Shown: one piece after another, positions 33,826-42,359 of the stretch | Layout of the letters: the number at the start of each line of letters is the position of its first letter | How positions within the stretch are numbered: the stretch's first letter is position 1 | Translations under genes and position numbers: made by a program | Source of the DNA: VAZQ01 sp963725065 | GTDB lineage: Bacteria; Pseudomonadota; Alphaproteobacteria; Rhizobiales; Xanthobacteraceae | Assembly: GCA_963725065.1 (NCBI GenBank) | Contig: CAVRXD010000021.1 | Span: 62,001-126,000 of the forward strand | Length of the DNA stretch: 64,000 nucleotides | Direction of reading: 5' to 3' | The notes under the pieces: model-generated | What the model saw: the letters and a program-made list of their open reading frames with translations, nothing else | Told to the model about the DNA's origin: nothing | Database searches by the model: none

Positions 33826-34275
33826 ATGGCCCTGACGATGTTGGACAAGCAGGCGGAGAAATCGGACAAGTCGGCGTGGTCGCCGGAGCTCGTCGCGGAA
33901 TTCGAGCGCGAGGGGAACAATCCCAACCCATGCGTCGGCAATGCCTTGGTGTCCGAGACCGATCGCGTGCGGGTCTGGACCATCCGGCTCAAGCCCGGCG
34001 AACGGATCGGCTTCCATCGCCACGTGCTCGATTATTTCTGGACGGCGGTGACGGGCGGCCGCGGACGCCAGCACGTGCATGACGGCACCACGGTCGAATA
34101 TACCTACGCCCCCGGCGAGACCCGGCACGAGACCTACGGGCCCGGCCAGTTCAAGGTCCACGATCTGGAAAACCTGGGCGACAAGGACATGGTCTTCATG
34201 ACCATCGAATTCCTGCAGAGCGCCAACAAGCCGATGCCGCTGCCCGACAGCGTGCGGCAGCAGGCCGCAGCGTAG
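33826..34275 (+). CDS. Cupin-domain protein
   Basis: 149 residues with one cupin barrel. RIGFHRHVLDYFWTAVTGG carries motif 1 (His-x-His and a conserved Tyr/Phe) and GPGQFKVHDLENLGDKDMVF motif 2 with one His. It binds a metal in most relatives; enzymatic or regulatory roles are both possible. ATG 33826 is fixed by GGAGGA at 33815-33820; the frame upstream lies in the CTAG repeat. It stands alone between repeat elements, about 300 bases before the branched-chain-type transporter. Confidence 0.83.
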   Translation: MALTMLDKQAEKSDKSAWSPELVAEFEREGNNPNPCVGNALVSETDRVRVWTIRLKPGERIGFHRHVLDYFWTAVTGGRGRQHVHDGTTVEYTYAPGETRHETYGPGQFKVHDLENLGDKDMVFMTIEFLQSANKPMPLPDSVRQQAAA

Positions 34276-34445
34276 CGCCGCCGCGTTCAGGCATGCGGCG
34301 TTCGGCCCGGTGCGACCGCAGGAGGTCGCGCGCCTGATCCGTCACGATCGCAACGGGACCGCCGACGCCACCGGAGAGCCATCGGCGGCGCGCATGCGGC
34401 GTGTTAACGGTGCGCACGCGACGCATCGAGGCGCCGCAAGGGGCT

Positions 34446-34472
34446 TGCGAACTTCGGAAATCGGGACACTAG
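34446..34472. repeat. Half of a CTAG hairpin element (type A right arm)
   Basis: TTGCGAACTTCGGAAATCGG followed by GACACTAG matches the right arm of the type A elements with one extra A. No matching left arm is seen in the preceding 60 bases, so this is a solo arm. It lies in the 297-base gap between the cupin gene and the permease gene; nothing else recognisable is in that gap. Confidence 0.6.
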
Positions 34473-34572
34473 CCAAGGCCGCGCCCTTCCTGCACACTGG
34501 CAACCAAAATAAAATGCGCTCGTCCGCCGACGAAGGTAATTCGGCGCAATCCGGGCGACTTGGGGGGAACAG

Positions 34573-35448
34573 GTGGGTTTCAGCTTCGATCTGGTGATCA
34601 ATGCCTTGATCGCGGGCATCCTGCTCGGCGGGTTCTACGCCGCCGTGACCCTCGGCGTTTCGATTTCGTTCGGCATCCTCGACATCGTCAACATCGCGCA
34701 TCCCGCCTTCATCATCCTCGGCTCTTACATCGCCTATATCGTCAACACCCGGCTCGGCATCGATCCGATCGTGGTCAGCGTCGTGATGCTGCCGGTGTTC
34801 TATCTGCTCGGTGCCGGCATCTACCAAGTCTACTACGAATTGTTCGAGAAGCACGGGCAGGACGCCTTGCGCGGCCTCTCGTTCTTCTTCGGTCTGTTGT
34901 TCGTCACCGAGGTGATGCTCATCCTCGTGTTCGGGGTCGACTACCGGTACGTCGAAGCGCCCTATATCGGACCGAGCTGGCGACTGGGGGTGATGGATTT
35001 TCCGCTGCGCATGCTGGTGCCGTGTCTGGCGGCGCTCGCGATGTTCGGCGTTCTGCAGATCATCCTGTCCTACACCTTCATTGGACGCGCGATCTCGGCG
35101 GTGGCGCAGGACCAGCTTGCGCTCCGGCTCATGGGTGCCTCCCCGACCCGCATCAAGCGCATCGCCTTCGGCATCTCGATCGCGACCACGGCAGTCGCCG
35201 GCGCATTGCTGATCATCATCCAGCCGGTCGAGCCCTCGGTCGGACGTGAATATATCGGCCGCGTATTCGCGATCTGCGTGCTCGGCGGCCTCGGCAGCCT
35301 GCCCGGCACGGTGATCGCGGCGATGCTGCTCGGCATCATCGAGAGCTTCACGGCCACCTTCTATGGGCCGTCCTGGGCGCCGGCGGTGGCGTTCGGCGTG
35401 CTGCTCCTCACCCTCGCATTCCGGCCGGCGGGTCTTCTCGGGCGATAG
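34573..35448 (+). CDS. livH: Branched-chain-type ABC transporter permease (LivH-like)
   Basis: 291 residues and about eight membrane segments. DLVINALIAGILLGGFYAAV is the usual first helix, with GVSISFGILDIVNIAHPAF next, the conserved LivH motif. AVAQDQLALRLMGASPTRIK is the cytoplasmic loop that couples to the ATPases, followed by FAICVLGGLGSLPGT. It forms the channel with LivM for branched-chain amino acids or related compounds such as aromatic acids and amides. The start is GTG 34573 behind GGGGGG. Confidence 0.92.
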   Translation: MGFSFDLVINALIAGILLGGFYAAVTLGVSISFGILDIVNIAHPAFIILGSYIAYIVNTRLGIDPIVVSVVMLPVFYLLGAGIYQVYYELFEKHGQDALRGLSFFFGLLFVTEVMLILVFGVDYRYVEAPYIGPSWRLGVMDFPLRMLVPCLAALAMFGVLQIILSYTFIGRAISAVAQDQLALRLMGASPTRIKRIAFGISIATTAVAGALLIIIQPVEPSVGREYIGRVFAICVLGGLGSLPGTVIAAMLLGIIESFTATFYGPSWAPAVAFGVLLLTLAFRPAGLLGR

Positions 35449-35459
35449 GATTATCGATC

Positions 35460-36404
35460 GTGCGGACGCGGGTCTTTCTACTGGTTTCGATCGCGGTCGC
35501 GGCGGTCGTGTTCTTTGCCGCGCGCATGGTGAACAACGATTACGTTTTCTTCGCCGGCTACACGATCCTGCAATTCATCGTACTGGCGACCGCCTGGAAC
35601 ATCCTCGGCGGCTATACCGGCTACGTGAACTTCGGCTCGGCGGCATTCTTTGCGATGGGCGCCTATTCCACGGTGTTCTTCCACAAGGCGTTCCCGATGC
35701 CGATCCCGATCCTGATCCTGATCGGCGGCGTCGTGTCGGGCGTCGTCGGGTTCGGCATGGGCTATCTGACGCTGCGGTTGCGCGGCGCGTTCTTTGCGAT
35801 CGCCACGCTCGCGCTCGCCGTCGTGCTGCAAACCCTCGTGGTCAACTGGGATTATGTCGGAGGCTCGCGCGGGGCCTACATCATCCGGCCGAACGACATC
35901 GCATGGCTCGGACCCTATATCCAATATCTGTTCCTGCTGATGCTGGCGCTCGTGGTCGTCTCGCTCACCATCGCGCGCTGGATCGAGCGCTCGCAGCTCG
36001 GCTATGGGTTCGCCACCATCCGCGACGACGAGCTCGCGGCGGAAGCCTCGGGCGTGCCGACGCTGAAGCTCAAGCTCGTCGCCACCACCATCTCCGGCGC
36101 GCTCATGGGCATGGCCGGAGCGCCGTTTCCGTACTACATCGGCTACCTGCAACCGTCGTCGGCGTTCGGGCTGGAATATGCCGTGAACTCCATCGCCATG
36201 CCGATGATCGGTGGCACCACGAGCTGGGTCGGGCCCCTGATCGGCGCGATCCTGCTGGGGTCTTTGCAGCAGATCGCGACCGTCACCATATCTTCGGCGG
36301 TCAACCTGCTCATCGTCGGGCTGCTGCTGGTCGCCTTCGTCATCATCGCGCCGAACGGCATCGTCGGGCTGGTGCAGGGTTGGATGCGCAGGAGAGAGAA
36401 ATAA
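35460..36404 (+). CDS. livM: Branched-chain-type ABC transporter permease (LivM-like)
   Basis: 314 residues, multiple membrane spans. ILGGYTGYVNFGSAAFFAMGAY is the conserved LivM segment and IRDDELAAEASGVPTLKLKL the ATPase-coupling loop. AMPMIGGTTSWVGPLIGAI follows, then a short basic C-terminus. Start GTG 35460 is 11 bases after the LivH stop. It overlaps the ATPase gene by one base. Confidence 0.92.
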   Translation: MRTRVFLLVSIAVAAVVFFAARMVNNDYVFFAGYTILQFIVLATAWNILGGYTGYVNFGSAAFFAMGAYSTVFFHKAFPMPIPILILIGGVVSGVVGFGMGYLTLRLRGAFFAIATLALAVVLQTLVVNWDYVGGSRGAYIIRPNDIAWLGPYIQYLFLLMLALVVVSLTIARWIERSQLGYGFATIRDDELAAEASGVPTLKLKLVATTISGALMGMAGAPFPYYIGYLQPSSAFGLEYAVNSIAMPMIGGTTSWVGPLIGAILLGSLQQIATVTISSAVNLLIVGLLLVAFVIIAPNGIVGLVQGWMRRREK

Positions 36405-37141
36405 TGGCCGGCGCATTGCTCGAAGTCGCGGGTCTGAGCAAACGCTTCGGCGGCTTCGTCGCGCTCGACGGCATCGATCTTGCCGTCACCCAGGGCGAGC
36501 GCGTCGGCCTGATCGGTCCGAACGGCTCCGGCAAGTCGACATTCGTCAACTGCATCTGCGGCACGCTCACCAACGAGACCGGCACGGTGCGGTTCGACGG
36601 CGAGATCGTCAACGGCCTGCTCACCCACGAGCGCACCCGCCGCGGCATGGCGCGCAGCTTCCAGCTGCCGCGGCCGTTCGCGACCCTCACGGTCGCCGAC
36701 AACCTGCGGGTACCGCTGCTCTACACCGTCAATGCGCGGCCCGGTTCCGCGCTGTCGGCGGCCGCGCTCGATGAGCGCTGCGCCGAGCTGCTGCAGCTGG
36801 TCGCGCTCGCCGACAAGGCGACGAAGCTTCCGCGCGACCTCACGCAGGTGGAGATGCGCAAGCTCGAGCTCGCGCGCGCCATGGCGGCGGACCCGAAGCT
36901 CCTGATCGCCGACGAGTCCATGGCCGGGCTCTCGCAGTCGGAAGTCGACGACATCGTCAACCTGCTCATCCGGCTCAACGAGCGCGGCATCACCATCATC
37001 CTCATCGAGCACATCATGCGCGCGGTGATGAAGTTCTCGCAGCGCCTGGTCGTGCTGGTCTCCGGCAAGAAGATCGCGGACGGCCCGCCGGCGGAGGTGA
37101 TCCGCGACCCCGAGGTCGAGAGGGCTTACCTTGGCCAATAG
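36404..37141 (+). CDS. livG: Branched-chain-type ABC transporter ATPase (LivG-like)
   Basis: 245 residues. Walker A is GPNGSGKST; MARSFQLPRPFATLTVADNL contains the Q-loop; Walker B is LLIADES. The signature motif, usually LSGGQ or LSYGQ, reads LTQVEMRKLELARAMA, a degenerate form. IILIEHIMRAVMKFSQRLVVL is the H-loop region typical of LivG. ATG 36404 overlaps the LivM stop (TAATG) and is preceded by GGAGAG. Confidence 0.92.
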   Translation: MAGALLEVAGLSKRFGGFVALDGIDLAVTQGERVGLIGPNGSGKSTFVNCICGTLTNETGTVRFDGEIVNGLLTHERTRRGMARSFQLPRPFATLTVADNLRVPLLYTVNARPGSALSAAALDERCAELLQLVALADKATKLPRDLTQVEMRKLELARAMAADPKLLIADESMAGLSQSEVDDIVNLLIRLNERGITIILIEHIMRAVMKFSQRLVVLVSGKKIADGPPAEVIRDPEVERAYLGQ

Positions 37142-37862
37142 CCTCACCATCGAGAAGATCGACGCCGCCTATGGCGCGGTGCGCGTGCTCGAGGACGTGT
37201 CGCTCAACGTCAATGGGGGCGAAACCGTGGTGCTGCTCGGCACCAACGGCAACGGCAAGTCGACATTGATGAAATGCGTGATGGGGATCGTACGTCCGCG
37301 CACCGGCCGCATCGTGGTCGAGATCGACGGCGAAAAGCACGATCTGGTCGGCCGCACCACCGAGCAGATCGTCGATCTCGGCATCGCGCTGGTGCCGGAA
37401 GGCCGCCGCCTGTTCCCGCGCCTCACCGTGGAGGAGAATCTCCTGCTCGGGGCGTTCCGCCGCAAGGCGCGCGCCGCGCTCAAATCTAATCTCGATTTCT
37501 GCTTCGAATGCTTCCCGCGCCTGGCCGAGCGCCGCCGTCAGCTCGCCGGATCCATGAGCGGTGGCGAGCAGCAGATGCTGGCGCTGGCACGCGCGCTGAT
37601 GCTGGCGCCCCGCATTCTGCTGATCGACGAACCGTCGGTGGGACTCGCGCCGGTGCTGGTGAGCCGCACCATCGACAAGATCCGGGAGCTCAAGGATCAA
37701 TACAAGCTCACGGTCCTGATGGCGGAGCAGAACTTTCCGCAGGCATTACGCATCGCCGACCGCGGCTACGTCATCGTGCACGGCCAGATCGCCTTCGAGG
37801 GCCGCTCGGCCGACGAGCTCAACAACAACGAGCTGATCAGGAAGTTTTATCTGGGGCTGTAA
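37131..37862 (+). CDS. livF: Branched-chain-type ABC transporter ATPase (LivF-like)
   Basis: 243 residues: Walker A GTNGNGKST, Q-loop region GIALVPEGRRLFPRLTVEEN characteristic of LivF, signature MSGGEQQMLALARALM and Walker B LLIDEPSVGLAP. It forms the heterodimeric motor with LivG. Start is TTG 37131, overlapping livG by 11 bases. The associated receptor gene is convergent, on the other strand at 37959. Confidence 0.92.
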   Translation: MANSLTIEKIDAAYGAVRVLEDVSLNVNGGETVVLLGTNGNGKSTLMKCVMGIVRPRTGRIVVEIDGEKHDLVGRTTEQIVDLGIALVPEGRRLFPRLTVEENLLLGAFRRKARAALKSNLDFCFECFPRLAERRRQLAGSMSGGEQQMLALARALMLAPRILLIDEPSVGLAPVLVSRTIDKIRELKDQYKLTVLMAEQNFPQALRIADRGYVIVHGQIAFEGRSADELNNNELIRKFYLGL

Positions 37863-37896
37863 TCGGCACGAGGCTATCAGCGTCATGCTGAGGAGG

Positions 37897-37949
37897 CCGC
37901 CCCCATCCTTCGATCCGCGCCCTTTGGGCGCACCTCCGGATGAGGGCGG
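37897..37949. repeat. Inverted repeat between convergent livF and receptor genes
   Basis: CCGCCCCCATCC (37897-37908) pairs with GGATGAGGGCGG (37938-37949) with one mismatch; the inner part CATCCTTCGA resembles the extended palindromes at 15654 and 24239. It may be a degenerate copy or act as a transcription barrier between the converging genes. Confidence 0.5.
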
Positions 37950-37958
37950 AGCCAGCGC

Positions 37959-39224
37959 CTACTTCGCCTTCTCGTACGGGAAGATCACCTTGCCGGATTC
38001 GTACTCGGCCGGCGCCACCACGACCTGTGTGGACATGTCCTTGAACTGGGCGACGTCGTTGCCCTTGACGTTCTGGAACTGGACCTGCAGCACGCGCGAC
38101 TTTTCCCATTCGCCCTTGGCGCCGAATTTCACGTCGCCGACCACGGTCTTGAACGTGTTGGCGCGGATGTAGTCGCCTAGCTTCGCGTCATCGAGGCTCT
38201 TGGTTCCCTCGACCGCCTGCTGGAGCACCTGCAGCTGGGCATAGCCCCATGGCGCCATGTAGTAGCCGAGCGGATCGACGCCTTCGGCGCCGGCTTTGGC
38301 CTGGTACCGCTTGATCAGATCGCCAACGCCAGCAAATTCCATCTTCGGCACCGGCAGCCAGAAGTCGTAGTTGATCCAGCCGTTGAGCAATGGACCAAGC
38401 TGGGTCTTGATCGCGGTCGCCTGCAGCCCGACCATGGCGCCGCCGATCGCCTTGGGCTTGAAGCCGATCTCGTTGACCGAGCGCACGATGCCGACGGAGT
38501 CCGGCGGATAGGAGCACACCACGACGAGGTCAGGGTTGCTGGCCTGGATGGCGCGCACGATCGGCGCAAAGTCCGCGGTCGACGGCGGATAAGTCCGGTC
38601 ATAGACCACGCGCAGGTTCGCCGCCTTGGCATTCTCGCGGGCACCATCGGCGGCATTGCGGGAGAACTCCTGGTCCGCCGCCACGATGGCCACCGTCTGC
38701 GGCTTCGCGCCCTGCGCCATGGTAACGTCGAAAAAACCCTTGGTGAACGCCGGCTTGGCGTCCGGACCGGACGGGATCATGGCGAAGTAGTTCGGATAAT
38801 TGAACTCGGTGTTGACCGCGAGCCCCAGCAGGCCAATGAACGTCTTCTTCTTCTGCATCACGATCGGCATCGCTGGCGCGATCTGCGCCGTCGCATAGGG
38901 TCCGACGACAAGCTCGACCTTGTCGACGTCGAGCAGCTTGGTGTAGATCGCCGGCACTTCTGCCGGCGAGCTCTTGTCGTCGTAGTAGACGAGCTTCACC
39001 GGCCGGCCGAGCAGCCCCCCTTTGGCATTGACGTCCTCCTCCCAGAGCTTTTGCGCCAGGAGCGCGGACTTGCCGTTGGGCGCGAGCCCGCCGGTGAGCG
39101 CCATGCTGAAGCCGATCTTGATCGGCTCGCCGGTCTGCGCCGACGCCGGCCCAACGAGCAGCGTCCCGGCCATCAGCGCCAGTATTGCACCGGCGACTGA
39201 CCCGCATCCTGATCTATAGGGCAT
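37959..39224 (-). CDS. Branched-chain-type ABC transporter receptor (LivK/Peripla_BP_6)
   Basis: 421 residues with a signal peptide (SVAGAILALMAGTLLVGPASA). IKIGFSMALTGGLAPNGKSA followed by GGLLGRPVKLVYYDD is the type I periplasmic receptor start; VVGPYATAQIAPAMP and DLVVVCSYPPDS line the usual cleft. Likely receptor for the LivHMGF transporter next door, although transcribed towards it from the opposite strand. GGGAGGAAGAAGC precedes ATG 39224. Confidence 0.92.
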   Translation of the reverse strand: MPYRSGCGSVAGAILALMAGTLLVGPASAQTGEPIKIGFSMALTGGLAPNGKSALLAQKLWEEDVNAKGGLLGRPVKLVYYDDKSSPAEVPAIYTKLLDVDKVELVVGPYATAQIAPAMPIVMQKKKTFIGLLGLAVNTEFNYPNYFAMIPSGPDAKPAFTKGFFDVTMAQGAKPQTVAIVAADQEFSRNAADGARENAKAANLRVVYDRTYPPSTADFAPIVRAIQASNPDLVVVCSYPPDSVGIVRSVNEIGFKPKAIGGAMVGLQATAIKTQLGPLLNGWINYDFWLPVPKMEFAGVGDLIKRYQAKAGAEGVDPLGYYMAPWGYAQLQVLQQAVEGTKSLDDAKLGDYIRANTFKTVVGDVKFGAKGEWEKSRVLQVQFQNVKGNDVAQFKDMSTQVVVAPAEYESGKVIFPYEKAK

Positions 39225-39284
39225 GCTTCTTCCTCCCGTTGGTCTTGGTTGGCGGCGATCTTATCGGCAACGGCGATAAACCGG

Positions 39285-39359
39285 CTAGTGTCCCGATTCC
39301 GAAGTTCGCATCATTGTGCGGCACGCTCGCTTGCGAACTTCGGAATCGAAGGACACGAG
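39285..39359. repeat. CTAG hairpin element, paired type A arms
   Basis: CTAGTGTCCCGATTCCGAAG (then TTCGCA) is mirrored by TGCGAACTTCGGAATCG and GGACACGAG. The long stem has a three-base bulge (AAG) near its base and a loop TCATTGTGCGGCACGCTCGC. The flanking tetranucleotides are CTAG and CGAG. Located upstream of the receptor gene at 37959-39224. Confidence 0.8.
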
Positions 39360-39371
39360 GAGCTTATTGAC

Positions 39372-39448
39372 CTAGTGTGGCTTTGGTTCAGAAGTCCGCA
39401 TTTCGGACTTGCCGCGAAATGATGCGGACTTCTGAACCGCCACACTAG
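39372..39448. repeat. CTAG hairpin element, paired type B arms
   Basis: CTAGTGTGGC, then GGTTCAGAAGTCCGCA after a short bulge, is mirrored by TGCGGACTTCTGAACC and GCCACACTAG. The loop contains a smaller hairpin, ATTTCG/CGAAAT. Both ends carry a perfect CTAG. It lies 12 bases from the type A element at 39285-39359. Confidence 0.82.
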
Positions 39449-39463
39449 TGGCCACCGCCCAAA

Positions 39464-39766
39464 TCAGCGACTTGGATCGCCGCCTTCAACGATGACGGTC
39501 TCGACCTCGCCGGCACCCTTGCGGCGAAAGGCGGCAGCGCGGTCGTATTCCGGCGAGGTGAAGCAGGCGACGCCCTGCTCGAAGGTCGGAAACTCGATCA
39601 CCACGAAGCGGTGGAACTTGTCGGGGCCTTCCATGATCTGGTGGCGGCCGCCGCGCGCCATCACCTTGCCGCCGAACTTGGCGATGATGCCCGGCACGAG
39701 GTCGGTGTACTTCTTGTATTCGACGGGATCGTTGATCTTCGATCGGGCAACCCAATAAGCCGGCAT
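39464..39766 (-). CDS. DUF1330-family protein
   Basis: 100 residues with the DUF1330 pattern: PAYWVARSKINDPVEYKKYT, then GGKVMARGGRHQIMEG, RFVVIEFPTFEQGVACFTSPEY, and a final ETVIVEGG. These are small ferredoxin-like alpha/beta proteins of unknown function, often next to catabolic genes. AGGAGAGCACC precedes ATG 39766. It is divergent from the cyclase gene at 39924. Confidence 0.88.
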   Translation of the reverse strand: MPAYWVARSKINDPVEYKKYTDLVPGIIAKFGGKVMARGGRHQIMEGPDKFHRFVVIEFPTFEQGVACFTSPEYDRAAAFRRKGAGEVETVIVEGGDPSR

Positions 39767-39923
39767 GGTGCTCTCCTAACGCACGTGGTCCTTCCCCGAA
39801 CACTGTCACGCCGCCGGCGCAAATCTCAAGCATCAGGTTGACCGTCCTGCTTGTCCTCGGCCCGGCGAAGCCTTACCCGGTGACGCAGGAGACAGCGGAC
39901 ATCGCAGGTCGAGGAGCATTCAC

Positions 39924-40712
39924 ATGCCGCGCACATTGATCGACATTTCAGTGCCGTTGGAGAACGACGTCGCCGCCGATCCGCCAGGCTACGGCCCGAA
40001 GATCGATTATTTAACCCACCGCCAGACCGCGGCCGACATCGTCAAGTTCTTCCCCGGCCTGCGCGAGCAGGATCTGCCGGACGGCGAAGGCTGGGCCATC
40101 GAGTGGATCAAGCTCTCGACCCACAACACCACCCACCTTGACGCACCCTGGCATTTCGCCTCGACCATGGACGGCGGCAAGCGCGCGATCACCATCGACG
40201 AGGTGCCGCTCGAATGGTGCTTCCAGCCGGGGATCAAGCTCGACTTCCGCCATCTTCCCGACGGCCACGTCGCCAGCGCCCGCGAGGTCGAAGCCGAGCT
40301 CGAGCGCATTGGGCACAAGCTCTCTCCGCTGGAGATCGTGCTGGTGAACACCAGTGCTGGCGCCGCCTATGGACGCCCGGATTATGTCGCCAAGGGCTGC
40401 GGCATGGGGCGCGAGGCAACCCTGTACCTGCTCGAGCGCGGCGTGCGGGTCACCGGCACCGACGGCTGGAGCTGGGACGCGCCGTTCGTCCATACCCGGG
40501 AGAAATATCTCGCCAGCCATGACGCGAGCCTGATCTGGGAAGGCCACAAGGCCGGCCGCGAGATCGGCTATTGCCACATCGAGAAGCTGCACAATCTCGA
40601 GGCGCTTCCGGCCAAGGGATTCACGGTGAGCTGCTTTCCCGTCAAGGTGCGGGGCGGTTCCGCCGGCTGGACGCGCGCGGTCGCCATCATCGACAAAAAC
40701 TCGCCGCGATAG
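39924..40712 (+). CDS. Cyclase-family metal-dependent hydrolase
   Basis: 262 residues (PF04199). LIDISVPLENDVAADPPGYG is the typical N-terminus and STHNTTHLDAPWHF the metal-binding motif HxTHxDxPxHF, more canonical than in the paralog at 14674. PDYVAKGCGMGREATLYLLE follows. It hydrolyses an amide or lactone in relatives. GAGGAGCATTCAC precedes the ATG. It is followed by a complete tricarboxylate-type transporter, a layout suggesting uptake and hydrolysis of the same compound or its product. Confidence 0.88.
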   Translation: MPRTLIDISVPLENDVAADPPGYGPKIDYLTHRQTAADIVKFFPGLREQDLPDGEGWAIEWIKLSTHNTTHLDAPWHFASTMDGGKRAITIDEVPLEWCFQPGIKLDFRHLPDGHVASAREVEAELERIGHKLSPLEIVLVNTSAGAAYGRPDYVAKGCGMGREATLYLLERGVRVTGTDGWSWDAPFVHTREKYLASHDASLIWEGHKAGREIGYCHIEKLHNLEALPAKGFTVSCFPVKVRGGSAGWTRAVAIIDKNSPR

Positions 40713-40825
40713 CCTGCCGAGACGAAAGCACACACCGGCCGCGGTTGCCGGGGGCAAGGGCCCTCGCTACGATCCGCACCAAACATGCCGGCCCCGAAGT
40801 CCGGCTTTTCCAAAAGGAGGAACGC

Positions 40826-41800
40826 GTGGATCGACGCAGCTTCGTCATCGGCTCGGCCGCTGCGGCGGCGGCCCTCAGGACCTCCTTCGCGCAGGACGCC
40901 TATCCCACACGCGCCATCACCGTGATCAACCCGTTTCCGCCCGGTGGCGCGGTCGACGTCGTCATGCGCCCGCTGGCGGCAATCCTCGAGCCTATGGTGC
41001 AGAAGCCTGTCGTGATCGACACCAAGGCGGGCGCGGCCGGGCAGGTGGGCGCTCAGGTCGCCGCCAACGCCAAGCCTGACGGCTACACGCTGCTGTCCCA
41101 TTTGACCTCGATCTCAGGCTTTGCCGAGGTTGACCGGCTGTTCGGCCGGCAGCCGAAGTTCACCAATGCGGATTTCATTCCGCTCGCGCGCTACGTCGCC
41201 GATCCCTGCGTCCTCGTCTGCAACGATCAGCAGCCGTACAAGACGCTGCAGGAATTCGTCGAAGACGCGAAGAAGCGTCCCAACGAGATCATCTTCAGCT
41301 CGTCGGGACTCTACGGCGCGCTCCACATTCCGACCGCTCTGTTCATGAACGCCGCCGGCGTGAAGCTGCGCCATCTGCCGACCCAGGGCGGCGGACCGGC
41401 ATTGACCGCCTTGCTCGGCAACAATTCGCAGGTGCTGGTCTCGTCGGTTTCGGCCTGCCTGTCGCAGGTCAAGGCCGGCAAGGCGCGGCCGCTCGCCTTG
41501 TTCGGCGGCCAGCGCTCGAAGGCGCTGCCGGACGTTCCGACCATGAAGGAGGCCGGCTACGACGTCGAATACTATCTCTGGGTCGGGACGTTCGCGCCCA
41601 AGGGCACTCCGGCCAACGTCACGACCTATCTGCGCGAGGTCTTGAGCAAGGCAGCCAACAGCGAACCGTTCAAGACCGCGCTCGCCAATCTGGGGCAGGA
41701 ACCGGCCTACATGGATCAGCCGGAATTCGCGGCTTTCTGGGCGGCCGATACCAAGCGCATCGAAGCGGCGATCCGCTCGATCGGCAAGGTCGAGGGCTAA
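40826..41800 (+). CDS. tctC: Bug-family receptor of a complete TTT system
   Basis: 324 residues. The start is GTG 40826 behind a strong AAAAGGAGG; it gives a Tat-like signal DRRSFVIGSAAAAAALRTSFA. The mature start YPTRAITVINPFPPGGAVDV is a Bug hallmark, with GAAGQVGAQVAANAKPDGYT next. Periplasmic receptor for the TctB/TctA permease encoded immediately downstream, so it is the only one of the five Bug receptors here with its membrane partners. The long open frame from 40571 only shadows the cyclase gene. Confidence 0.9.
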   Translation: MDRRSFVIGSAAAAAALRTSFAQDAYPTRAITVINPFPPGGAVDVVMRPLAAILEPMVQKPVVIDTKAGAAGQVGAQVAANAKPDGYTLLSHLTSISGFAEVDRLFGRQPKFTNADFIPLARYVADPCVLVCNDQQPYKTLQEFVEDAKKRPNEIIFSSSGLYGALHIPTALFMNAAGVKLRHLPTQGGGPALTALLGNNSQVLVSSVSACLSQVKAGKARPLALFGGQRSKALPDVPTMKEAGYDVEYYLWVGTFAPKGTPANVTTYLREVLSKAANSEPFKTALANLGQEPAYMDQPEFAAFWAADTKRIEAAIRSIGKVEG

Positions 41801-41910
41801 AGCCCGATCGCGCGACGAATTGTGCAAACCATCTGCGCGGCATCGCGCGCCCCCTCACCCCTGACCACTCCCAGCCGCGCGATGCGCGGGGGGAAGGGAA
41901 AGGATAGCGC

Positions 41911-42357
41911 TTGATCATCCGCACCGATCACGTCGCCGGCAGCGTCTTCGTGGCGCTCGGGATCGGCGTGCTCGCGCTCAGTGGCGATCTGCCGGTGGGG
42001 ACGCTGTCGTTTCCCGGCGCCGGCATGATGCCGAAGCTGGTGGCGGGATTGATGATCGTGTTTGGCCTTTTGCTCGTCGGGCGCGCCGGCGAGAGCGCGC
42101 CGCTCGCCGGCCTTGCATGGGGAGACCTGCCGCATGCCGCCCGAGTCGTCGCCATCACCGCGGTCGCCATCGCGCTCTATCAGCCGCTGGGCTTCGTCAT
42201 CACTATGGCGCTGCTGCTGTTCACCCTGACCTTCGGCGCCGAACGCCGGCCGGTGCTCGCCGCGGCGGCGTTCAGCGCCGGCGTGGTCGCACTCACCTAT
42301 CTGCTGTTCGCGGTCGTGCTCAAGACGCCGCTCGAGCCCGGCGTCCTGGGATTCTAG
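41911..42357 (+). CDS. tctB: Tripartite tricarboxylate transporter small membrane subunit TctB
   Basis: 148 residues with four predicted membrane segments: GSVFVALGIGVLALSG, GMMPKLVAGLMIVFGLLLVG, IALYQPLGFVITMALLLFTL and LAAAAFSAGVVALTYLLFAVV. Length, topology and position between receptor and TctA fit TctB. The start is TTG 41911 after AAAGGAT; no ATG or GTG fits. It ends two bases before the TctA start. Confidence 0.87.
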   Translation: MIIRTDHVAGSVFVALGIGVLALSGDLPVGTLSFPGAGMMPKLVAGLMIVFGLLLVGRAGESAPLAGLAWGDLPHAARVVAITAVAIALYQPLGFVITMALLLFTLTFGAERRPVLAAAAFSAGVVALTYLLFAVVLKTPLEPGVLGF

Positions 42358-42359
42358 CA

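Noticed and set aside
35363..36403. N-terminal extension of the LivG frame to 592 codons
   Set aside because: The extension overlaps LivM out of frame; ATG 36404 with GGAGAG is the proper start.
33684..39448. Composite transposon bounded by the CTAG elements
   Set aside because: The elements flank the cupin and transporter block, but there is no transposase, no target duplication was recognised, and further copies lie elsewhere.
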